NCBI GenBank assembly: GCA_009377495.1
Contig: WHTZ01000001.1
Coordinates: 116,625-180,624, forward strand
Origin: Luteitalea sp.
GTDB taxonomy: Bacteria; Acidobacteriota; Vicinamibacteria; Vicinamibacterales; Vicinamibacteraceae
Direction: 5' to 3'
Length of the DNA: 64,000 nucleotides
Of the stretch, positions 17,148-23,742 are shown piece after piece (within the stretch, counting starts at the first letter, position 1; each line of letters begins with the position of its first letter). A program made the position numbers and the translations under genes. The notes under the pieces were generated by a model that was given only the letters and a program-made list of their open reading frames with translations, had not been told where the DNA came from and made no database searches.

Positions 17148-17850
17148 GGACCCATCGCCTACGCCTATGGAACCCGTGGAACGCGTCGTTTCGCAACTGC
17201 ACGAATCCCTGGAGCACCTCAAAGAGCGCTTGCTCGTGATGGGCGGCGTGGCGGAGGAGCGCGTCCGCACGGTCATCCAAGCGCTGGTCGACCGCGAGGT
17301 GGCGCAGGTGGAGACGATCCGAACGGGCGACGAGCCGCTCAACGAACTCCACATGGAGATCGACGACCGCTGCTTCAAGATGCTCGCGCTGCATCAACCG
17401 ATGGCCGTCGACCTGCGCGGCATCGTGGGCGCTGTCAAGATCAACACCGACCTCGAGCGCGTGGGCGATCTCGCGGTCAACATTGCCGAGGCGACGCAGC
17501 GGTACTTGCTCCACCCGCCGGTCAAGGAGCTCATCGACATTCCGAGGATGGCGGCGCTCGCGCAGGCGATGCTGCGCGACGCGCTCGACGCCTATGTGCG
17601 ACGCGACATCGAGCTTGCGCGTCACGTCCTCAACGAGGACGACACGTTGGACGCGCTCAAGACACAGGTCTTTCGCGAGCTGCTGACCTACATGCTGCAG
17701 GACCCGCGCACGATAGAGCCGGCCCTCGACCTCATTCTCATCTCACGCCACTTGGAGCGCATCGGCGATCACGCCACGAACATTGCCGAAGACGTCATCT
17801 TCATGGTCTCCGCCCAGGACGTCCGGCACCACGCTGGTGAACGGGACTAG
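17146..17850 (+). CDS. phoU: phosphate signalling protein PhoU
   Basis: A 234-residue all-helical protein with two PhoU repeats. Each carries the metal-cluster signature: DLERVGDLAVNIAE in the first half and HLERIGDHATNIAEDVI in the second. PhoU relays the Pst transport state to the PhoR/PhoB pathway and restrains uptake. It starts 11 bp after pstB. An alternative start is M8 (17167), just before VERVVSQLHESL. The sensor kinase it would normally act on is not encoded in this window. Confidence 0.95.
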   Translation: MDPSPTPMEPVERVVSQLHESLEHLKERLLVMGGVAEERVRTVIQALVDREVAQVETIRTGDEPLNELHMEIDDRCFKMLALHQPMAVDLRGIVGAVKINTDLERVGDLAVNIAEATQRYLLHPPVKELIDIPRMAALAQAMLRDALDAYVRRDIELARHVLNEDDTLDALKTQVFRELLTYMLQDPRTIEPALDLILISRHLERIGDHATNIAEDVIFMVSAQDVRHHAGERD

Positions 17851-17872
17851 CCTGGTCATTGGGCGTTGAGCA

Positions 17873-18076
17873 TTGACCCTGTGTGTATACTGTCGCCAGC
17901 AGCCCATGAGCGAGCGGTGGCGACCGTTCTGTAGCGAACGCTGCAAGCTCCTCGATCTCTCCCGCTGGCTCGATGGCAGCTATCGGATCCGTGGCACGGA
18001 GCCCGCCGGCTCGGCCGGAAGTCCCGAGCCCTCGGCGCCCCAAGACGAAGACAAGACGGACGCCGCCGACGAGTGA
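17873..18076 (+). CDS. yacG: YacG-like zinc protein (DNA gyrase inhibitor family)
   Basis: A 67-residue protein with C4, C7, C20 and C24 (CVYC...RPFCSERCK), followed by [14 protein letters not shown], which is the YacG pattern. E. coli YacG binds GyrB and inhibits gyrase. The TTG at 17873 is the only start directly before the first Cys. The C-terminal 25 residues are acidic and low complexity. It lies 22 bp after phoU and upstream of citrate synthase. Confidence 0.85.
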   Translation: MTLCVYCRQQPMSERWRPFCSERCKLLDLSRWLDGSYRIRGTEPAGSAGSPEPSAPQDEDKTDAADE

Positions 18077-18116
18077 CGATCGGACCCTCGACTTGTCACC
18101 TGCGTCCAGATTGCGT

Positions 18117-19400
18117 ATGCCCGACACACTGACCATCACCGATAACCGCACCGGCCGGCAGTATGACGTTCCCGTCGCCGACGGGACCATCCGCGCGATG
18201 GATCTTCGCCAGATCAAGGTCAACGAGGAGGATTTCGGCCTCATGACGTACGATCCGGCGCTGCAGAACACCGCATCCTGTCGCAGCGGCATCACGTTCA
18301 TCGACGGCGACCGCGGCATCCTGATGTACCGCGGCTATCCCATCGAGCAGCTCGCGGAGCACAGCACGTACCTCGAGACGGCGTACGTGCTTCTCCACGG
18401 GAAGCTCCCCAGTGCCGCGGCCCTCGAGACCTGGACCGAGCAGGTGACGCTCCATACGATGCTCCACGAGAACATCAAGCATCTCATGCGCGCGTTTCGC
18501 TACAACGCGCACCCCATGGGTGTGTTCCTGAGCACGGTCGGAGCGCTGTCGACCTTCTATCCTGACGCGAAGCAGATCTTCGACGAAGGCTTGCGCGAGC
18601 TCCACATCCAGCGGCTCATCGCCAAGACGCCGAGCATCGCGGCGTACGCGTATCGTCACATGACGGGCCGCTTCTACGTGTATCCCGACAACGACCTGAG
18701 CTTCACGGGCAATTTCTTGAACATGCTGTTCAAGATGGCAGAGGCCAAGTATCGGCCCAACCCGACGCTCGAGCGCGCGCTCGAGGTGCTGTTCATCCTG
18801 CACGCCGACCATGAACAGAACTGCAGCACCAATGCGATGCGGAGCATCGGCAGCTCCCAGGCGGATCCGTACTCGGCGATGGCGGGCGCCGCAGCGGCCC
18901 TCTACGGGCCGTTACACGGCGGCGCGAACGAAGCGGTGCTGCGCATGCTGGAGCAGATCGGGTCGGTCGCGAACGTGGCGGGATTCATCAAGCGCGTCAA
19001 GGCCGGCGAGACGCGGCTCATGGGCTTTGGCCACCGCGTCTACAAATCGTACGACCCGCGCGCGAAGATCATCAAGAAGACAGCCGATGAGGTGTTCGAG
19101 GTCACGGGCAAGAACCCGCTGCTCGACATCGCCCTCGAGTTGGAGCGGATCGCGCTCGAAGACGACTACTTCGTGAGCCGGAAGCTCTACCCGAACGTCG
19201 ATTTCTATTCGGGCCTGATCTATCAGGCAATGGGCTTCCCGCTCGAAATGTTCTCGGTGCTCTTTGCGATCCCACGCACCGCCGGGTGGCTCGCCCAGTG
19301 GGAGGAGATGCTCGCCGACTCGGAGCAGAAGATCGCGCGCCCGCGGCAGATCTACACCGGTTCGGAACAGCGCGACTACGTAGGCATGGGAGAAAGGTAG
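18117..19400 (+). CDS. gltA: citrate synthase
   Basis: Condenses acetyl-CoA and oxaloacetate in the TCA cycle. The 427-residue protein has the three catalytic regions: an HADHEQNCST segment, GPLHGGANE and the Asp-containing PNVDFYSGL, plus FGHRVYKSYDPR for substrate binding. The length fits type II (hexameric, bacterial) enzymes. The ATG at 18117 (MPDTLTITDN) is preferred; the open frame further upstream overlaps yacG. It ends just before a repeat-rich convergent intergenic region. Confidence 0.96.
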   Translation: MPDTLTITDNRTGRQYDVPVADGTIRAMDLRQIKVNEEDFGLMTYDPALQNTASCRSGITFIDGDRGILMYRGYPIEQLAEHSTYLETAYVLLHGKLPSAAALETWTEQVTLHTMLHENIKHLMRAFRYNAHPMGVFLSTVGALSTFYPDAKQIFDEGLRELHIQRLIAKTPSIAAYAYRHMTGRFYVYPDNDLSFTGNFLNMLFKMAEAKYRPNPTLERALEVLFILHADHEQNCSTNAMRSIGSSQADPYSAMAGAAAALYGPLHGGANEAVLRMLEQIGSVANVAGFIKRVKAGETRLMGFGHRVYKSYDPRAKIIKKTADEVFEVTGKNPLLDIALELERIALEDDYFVSRKLYPNVDFYSGLIYQAMGFPLEMFSVLFAIPRTAGWLAQWEEMLADSEQKIARPRQIYTGSEQRDYVGMGER

Positions 19401-19695
19401 CAGCGGCGGGGGCAGGGCTCACATAGGGGCCAGGGGACAGGTGCGAGGGGCCAGGGCTGTCTCAGGATCTAAAGGGGGCGAGGTGCCAGGTCCCAGGGCT
19501 GTCTCAGGGAATAGGGGCGAGTGCTCAAGGGATCAGGGCTGGTAGGGGCTTCTTCGAGCAGTACGCTCTCCTGTGCGCAGACCACGATGCATTCAACGTG
19601 CGCCTCATTGCCGTACGCCCGAAGGAGCTACAACCAGCCCTGGCCCCTGAGAACTGATCCCTGGAGCCTGAGACAGCCCTGGCACCTGGCACCTG
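19401..19695. repeat. convergent intergenic region with large imperfect inverted repeat
   Basis: No gene is seen in these 295 bp between two convergent genes. Arms at 19533-19566 (CAGGGCTGGTAGGGGCTTCT...) and 19614-19647 pair with few mismatches. The loop holds a smaller stem GCGCA (19575-19579) / TGCGC (19599-19603). Outside the arms, CCAGGGCTGTCTCAGG occurs twice on the plus strand (19451, 19492) and once inverted (19667-19682). It could be a bidirectional terminator, a decayed mobile repeat or a structured RNA. Confidence 0.7.
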
Positions 19696-20928
19696 TCACC
19701 TGGCCCCTCTGTTTACCATCGCCCAGACTTCGTCCTCACGAAGCACCCTGGATGCCTGCTTGGCAGCTGCGAAGAGGCGATCCACGAGCGCGTCGCTCAC
19801 CTCGACACCACGACGCTCCAACCAGTAGACGACATTCGAGCGGCCCGACATGGGACCGATCTCGATCTCCTGCTCACGGCCGACGACGCGGGCGGGGATG
19901 CTGGAGTAGATGGCATCTGCCAGATCCGGCTCGCGCTTGCGGAAGGCCTTGATGATGGCGGCCGCGTGCACACCGGTGGCCGTTCGGAACGCGTCGCGCC
20001 CAAAGATCGGGTAGTTGATGGGAATGGGCCGGCCGCACGCTTCCGACACCGCGACGCAGTACTCGTGGAGCCGCGTCAGATCGCGCTCCACGTAGCCGAG
20101 CAACACGAGATTGACGAGCAAGAGGTCCATAGGCGTATTGCCCACACGCTCTCCAATTCCGAGGGCCGTGGCATGAATGCGCGTGGCACCCGCGTCGATG
20201 GCGGCCAGCGAGTTGGCAACGGCCAGCCCACGGTCGTCGTGACCATGCCAGTCGACGCCCGCCTCGACGCCGCACGCCTCGACAATCGATCGTACGAACC
20301 GCACGACCGCGCGCGTGCCGATAGGCGTCGCGTGCCCGACCGTATCAGCGACACAGATACGGCGAGCGCCCGCTCGCAACGCCGCGCCGTAGATGCGGCG
20401 GAGGCTTTCCGGCTCGGCGCGCGTGGTGTCCTCCGTGACCAGAAAGATCGGCAGCCCCTCACGCACGCCAAACGAGACGGCCGCCTCCGTGGTCCGTTCG
20501 AGGTGGTCGATGGTCCAATCCTCGACGAACTGCCGAATAGGGCTCGAACCGATGAAGGCTGCAATCTCAATCGGATAGCCCACCCGCTGCGAGATCTCCA
20601 CGATGGGCCGGATGTCCCCGACGACGGTGCGCGCCGCACAATTGGGTCGGATCCGCATGCCGGCGCGGACAATCTCGCGCGCGATGTGCTCGACATCACG
20701 AGCCGCTTGATCGCCGGCTCCGGGAAACCCGATGTCGGCACAGTCCATACCGAGGGCCTCCATGAGCCGGAGGATCTCGAGCTTTCTCTCGATGGTGGGG
20801 CTCTCAATCGACGGAGACTGCAACCCGTCGCGCAACGTCTCGTCGTCCAGCAACACGTGCGGCGCCGGGCTTGCCTGGTCGACCCTGTTCCAGTCGTAGA
20901 TGAGTGAACGCATGGACCCTTGCGTCAT
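19696..20928 (-). CDS. 2-isopropylmalate/homocitrate synthase-like DRE-TIM metallolyase
   Basis: A 410-residue acyl-CoA/2-oxoacid condensing enzyme of the LeuA/NifV/citramalate family. [12 protein letters not shown] near 28 is the DRE-TIM metal and substrate signature, and [12 protein letters not shown] carries the metal-binding His pair. [10 protein letters not shown] is the acyl-CoA-loop region. The LeuA C-terminal allosteric dimer domain is short or absent, so leucine feedback is unlikely. The ATG at 20928 overlaps the stop of the upstream zinc-ribbon gene (ATGA). The ATG at 20913, which has AAGGG upstream, is an equal alternative. Whether the product is isopropylmalate, citramalate or homocitrate cannot be told. 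Confidence 0.82.
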   Translation of the reverse strand: MTQGSMRSLIYDWNRVDQASPAPHVLLDDETLRDGLQSPSIESPTIERKLEILRLMEALGMDCADIGFPGAGDQAARDVEHIAREIVRAGMRIRPNCAARTVVGDIRPIVEISQRVGYPIEIAAFIGSSPIRQFVEDWTIDHLERTTEAAVSFGVREGLPIFLVTEDTTRAEPESLRRIYGAALRAGARRICVADTVGHATPIGTRAVVRFVRSIVEACGVEAGVDWHGHDDRGLAVANSLAAIDAGATRIHATALGIGERVGNTPMDLLLVNLVLLGYVERDLTRLHEYCVAVSEACGRPIPINYPIFGRDAFRTATGVHAAAIIKAFRKREPDLADAIYSSIPARVVGREQEIEIGPMSGRSNVVYWLERRGVEVSDALVDRLFAAAKQASRVLREDEVWAMVNRGAR

Positions 20929-21197
20929 CTCCGCAACCGCAGCACTCGCCAGAGAAGCAGAAGGAACGCGACGCCGCCGATCACCCACGGCACCCACGTG
21001 GGAACCCTGTCCGTGTCTGTAGCGCCGAGGAACAGCGCGGCGAGCGTGAGCGCCATGAGCGCCAGCACCGACAAGAGTGGACCTAGGGTTGCTCGCGGGG
21101 CGGGTGGCTTGCGCAGCGGCTCGAAGGTGGCACGGCCACACTTGTAACAAATGAGCGCCTTATCGGCGATTTCAGTTCCGCAGTTACTGCAAAACAT
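20925..21197 (-). CDS. zinc-ribbon membrane protein
   Basis: A 90-residue protein. An N-terminal zinc ribbon (FCSNCG...CYKCG) is followed by a basic, Pro-rich linker and two hydrophobic helices (about 40-58 and 67-85) ending in an Arg-rich tail. Such DUF-type proteins sit in the inner membrane with the ribbon in the cytoplasm. The function is unknown. Its stop overlaps the start of the condensing enzyme by 4 bp. Confidence 0.75.
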   Translation of the reverse strand: MFCSNCGTEIADKALICYKCGRATFEPLRKPPAPRATLGPLLSVLALMALTLAALFLGATDTDRVPTWVPWVIGGVAFLLLLWRVLRLRR

Positions 21198-21242
21198 ATC
21201 CGGTTTCGCCTGCGCGAAAATGAAGAAAACGGGGACAGTCCG

Positions 21243-21300
21243 GTAGGGCGCCCTTTAGGGGCGCCGTTCCGCATCCGGCGCGGCTAAAGCCGCGCCCTAC
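21243..21300. repeat. composite REP element (A+B palindromes) with GTAG ends
   Basis: Palindrome A (GTAGGGCGCC CTTT AGGGGCGCC, 21243-21265) and palindrome B (GGCGCGGCTAAAGCCGCGCC, 21277-21296, then CTAC) are joined by 11 bp. The whole unit starts GTAGGGCG and ends CGCCCTAC. The same A+B order occurs at 60900-60960. Confidence 0.85.
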
Positions 21301-21311
21301 TCCGCTTTCAT

Positions 21312-21899
21312 CTAGAGCTGGTCTACGGCCACGCCGGCCCCGGCGCTCGCTCGTGGCGGCATGGCCGCGACGAGCCGATCCAGGAGGCGCTCGATGTTCG
21401 CGTCGACCAGCAGCGTCGCGCGGGCGTCGGGTCGGACGAATCCTTCGGCAACAGCATGGTCGAGGAACCGAACGAGCGGCCGATAGAACCCCTCGACGTC
21501 CGCCAAGCCGCAGGGCTTCCGATGCAGGCCGAGGTGGAGCCATGTCCACACCTCGAACAGCTCCTCGAGTGTGCCAATGCCGCCTGGTAGCGCGACAAAC
21601 GCGTCGCCGAGCTCCGCCATGCGCGCCTTCCGTGCATGGATGCCATCGACGACTCGCAGGTCGGCTAGGCCGGTGTGTGCCACCTCACGATCGACGAGCG
21701 CTTGCGGGATCACGCCGATGACCTTTCCTCCCGCCGCGAGCATCGCATCGGCCAACTCGCCCATGAGGCCGACATGTGCGCCACCGTAAACCAATCCAAG
21801 CTCGCGCGCCACGAGCGCCCGGGCCAATTGGCGAGCCGAGGCGGCGTGGCCGGACCGCCGGCCTCGGCTCGACCCGCAAAACACGCATACCCACCGCAT
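21312..21899 (-). CDS. LOG-family nucleotide 5'-monophosphate nucleosidase (TIGR00730 type)
   Basis: A 195-residue Rossmann-like protein with PGGIGTLEE (105-113), the signature of LOG-type phosphoribohydrolases, preceded by [11 protein letters not shown] (38-48) and a GVIP strand. Such enzymes cleave cytokinin riboside monophosphate or AMP to base and ribose 5-phosphate. The bacterial role is usually purine salvage. The ATG start [11 protein letters not shown] is the family's standard opening. A single gene between a REP element and the rhomboid promoter. Confidence 0.88.
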   Translation of the reverse strand: MRWVCVFCGSSRGRRSGHAASARQLARALVARELGLVYGGAHVGLMGELADAMLAAGGKVIGVIPQALVDREVAHTGLADLRVVDGIHARKARMAELGDAFVALPGGIGTLEELFEVWTWLHLGLHRKPCGLADVEGFYRPLVRFLDHAVAEGFVRPDARATLLVDANIERLLDRLVAAMPPRASAGAGVAVDQL

Positions 21900-21947
21900 T
21901 TAACTCAACCTCCGGCTCACGTCGCATCGCCACATGCAAGGATACGC

Positions 21948-21974
21948 GCAAAAAGGGGCCTGTCCCCTTTTTGC
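21948..21974. repeat. AAAAAGGGGCC palindrome, copy 3
   Basis: GCAAAAAGGGG / CCCCTTTTTGC arms around CCTGT, the same family as 1521-1585. It sits between the divergent LOG and rhomboid genes and abuts the rhomboid -10. Confidence 0.75.
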
Positions 21975-21975
21975 A

Positions 21976-21981
21976 TACAAT
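21976..21981 (+). promoter_or_regulatory. -10 element TACAAT of the rhomboid gene
   Basis: TACAAT ends 6 nt before the ATG at 21988 and no Shine-Dalgarno fits between them, so the mRNA is probably leaderless. Confidence 0.45.
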
Positions 21982-21987
21982 GAACGA

Positions 21988-22632
21988 ATGATTCCGATCC
22001 GGGATGTCATCCCCACCCGGACGACGCCATGGGTGACGTGGACGATTCTCGTGAGCAACATTCTTGTGTATTTCATCACGCCGAATCTCGAGACGCCTGC
22101 CGGCGAAGTGTTTCTATCGCGCTATGGCCTCGTGCCGCAGTACTTCAACGTCGAAGCCCTGCTCACGTCCATGTTCGTCCACGGTGGGCTGGCGCACCTC
22201 TTCGGGAACATGCTGTACCTCTGGATCTTTGGCGATAACGTCGAAGACCGAATGGGACACGTGCGCTTCATCGTCTTCTACGTGATGTGCGGCACGCTGG
22301 CGGCGCTCGTCCAAACGCTCATCAAGCCGGACTCGCTGATTCCCATGGTAGGCGCGAGCGGTGCGATCTCCGGCGTCCTGGGCGCCTATTTCGTGCTGTT
22401 TCCCCGTGCTCGCGTGCTCACGCTGGTGCCGCTGTTCATCTTCGTCACGTTCGTGGAGATTCCGGCCGTAATCCTGCTCGGCCTGTGGTTCCTGTACCAA
22501 CTGCTCATCGGCGTCGGTACGCTCGCGGCCGCGCGCGCGCAGGACGTCGGCGGCGTGGCCTTTTGGGCACACGCGGGCGGCTTCGTGGCGGGGATGGTCG
22601 CAGTGAGGGCGTTTAGCTCCAGAAAGGGGTGA
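21988..22632 (+). CDS. rhomboid family intramembrane serine protease
   Basis: A 214-residue polytopic membrane protein. The catalytic dyad is Ser124 in GASGAISG and His195 in FWAHAGGF; H70 and N74 (AHLFGNM) form the oxyanion side. About six transmembrane helices are seen. Rhomboids cleave transmembrane substrates within the bilayer. The ATG at 21988 was chosen from the -10 position and the family-typical MIPIRDVIPT opening. The C-terminal SRKG and stop lie in an AAGGGGT repeat shared with ppx. Confidence 0.92.
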   Translation: MIPIRDVIPTRTTPWVTWTILVSNILVYFITPNLETPAGEVFLSRYGLVPQYFNVEALLTSMFVHGGLAHLFGNMLYLWIFGDNVEDRMGHVRFIVFYVMCGTLAALVQTLIKPDSLIPMVGASGAISGVLGAYFVLFPRARVLTLVPLFIFVTFVEIPAVILLGLWFLYQLLIGVGTLAAARAQDVGGVAFWAHAGGFVAGMVAVRAFSSRKG

Positions 22633-22641
22633 AGGGGTAAA

Positions 22642-23742
22642 TCAACTCTTTGCCTTCCTTCGAATCTCCCGTGACACGCGCGCGAGGCTCACGAGAACGC
22701 GCTCGAGCTCGCGCTCGTAGTCGCCAGGTGGCATGAAGCTGCGCTTGCGCTTCAGCTCGTCGAGCTCCAGTTCGAGCTGGTCGCGCCGGCTGACCAGCAC
22801 GGCAATGGTCGGATCACCACTCGCCATGGCCGGCTCTGCATCGAAGAATGTCCGGCTTGCCAGCAGCCCGTCCTCGCCTTCTGTTGCGACGTCGCGACCA
22901 ACACCATCGCCTGTGTCATCGAGCATGGCGCGTTCGGTCGCGAGCTGTCCCTGCTGATCGTACCAGCGCCTGACCCCACTGCTCGCCCGAGCAAACGCTT
23001 CCCAAACGGAGATCCGGCCGTTGCGATCGAGGTCTGTCTCGGCACTCGCGAGCGCCTCGACCCAGAATTGCGGGAAGACGGTATCGTACTTCTGGGCGGG
23101 CGAGTGTGTGGCGGTGATGACCACCCGGTTGCGTGCGGCCAGCCGCTTGATAAACGGAGAGCTGCCGCCCGTCGTGTTGACGAACACCACGCGGCCGGCG
23201 AGCGACGTCAATAGCTGGTTCCATTCCCCAGCCTCCATGTCCGGACCCACGAGATTGAACTTCGCGTCCACACCATCGAAGCTGGAGTGCCCGATCAACA
23301 CGACGAGAACGACGTCGGTGGCGGTCAGACGCGACGCGAGGCCGCGGATCGCTCGGCGAACAGACGTGCGCGTCGCCCGCGCCGCGGGGTCTGGCGCGTC
23401 CTCGGAGAGAACGACGATGCGATCGGTGGGCGTCCCGTAATGATCTCGCAGCGCCTCCACGAGCGCCTCGCGCCACTGGCGCTGCTGCTGGCCGTGCTCG
23501 TCGCTGCCGGAGGCACCGGTGACGATAAGAGCATAAGAGGAGGGGCGAGGGGCGAGGGGGGAGGGGCGAGGAGGGGAAGAGGGCTTAGGGGAGGAGGGCT
23601 GATCGGAAGAAGCAGGCAGGTCGACTGCGAAGGCGCACCAAACGATGCCAAGGAGGATAAAGACGCGCGCGAGACGCGAACCTCGTACCTCGCCCCTCGC
23701 GTTTCGTACCTCGCCCCTCGCACCTCGTACCTCGCCCCTCAC
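22642..23742 (-). CDS. caspase/C13-fold secreted protein lacking the catalytic Cys
   Basis: About 366 residues. An Arg-rich N-terminus leads into a hydrophobic signal-like segment (VFILLGIVWCAFA), a Pro/Ser-rich linker, then a caspase-like domain with the His motif LIGHSSFDG. Where a DxC would be expected the sequence reads VFVNTTGGSSPF, with Thr/Ser and no Cys, so it is a pseudo-protease or uses Ser/Thr. A calcium-loop-like DLDRNGRISVWEAF follows, then an acidic C-terminal coil. The GTG at 23742 overlaps the VWA gene stop (GTGA); an ATG at 23754 is an alternative. It is the last gene of the MoxR/VWA operon. Confidence 0.7.
   Translation of the reverse strand: MRGEVRGARGEVRNARGEVRGSRLARVFILLGIVWCAFAVDLPASSDQPSSPKPSSPPRPSPLAPRPSSYALIVTGASGSDEHGQQQRQWREALVEALRDHYGTPTDRIVVLSEDAPDPAARATRTSVRRAIRGLASRLTATDVVLVVLIGHSSFDGVDAKFNLVGPDMEAGEWNQLLTSLAGRVVFVNTTGGSSPFIKRLAARNRVVITATHSPAQKYDTVFPQFWVEALASAETDLDRNGRISVWEAFARASSGVRRWYDQQGQLATERAMLDDTGDGVGRDVATEGEDGLLASRTFFDAEPAMASGDPTIAVLVSRRDQLELELDELKRKRSFMPPGDYERELERVLVSLARVSREIRRKAKS
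23678..23741. repeat. tandem GAGGGGCGAGGTACGAG repeat encoding the leader of the caspase-fold gene
   Basis: Three 21-24-bp units of (minus strand) GCGAGGGGCGAGGTACGA lie exactly at the overlap of two genes. They are translated as repeated RGEVR units in front of the signal segment. A second stretch of GAGGGGC words (23535-23580) encodes the Pro/Ser linker of the same protein. Confidence 0.8.
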
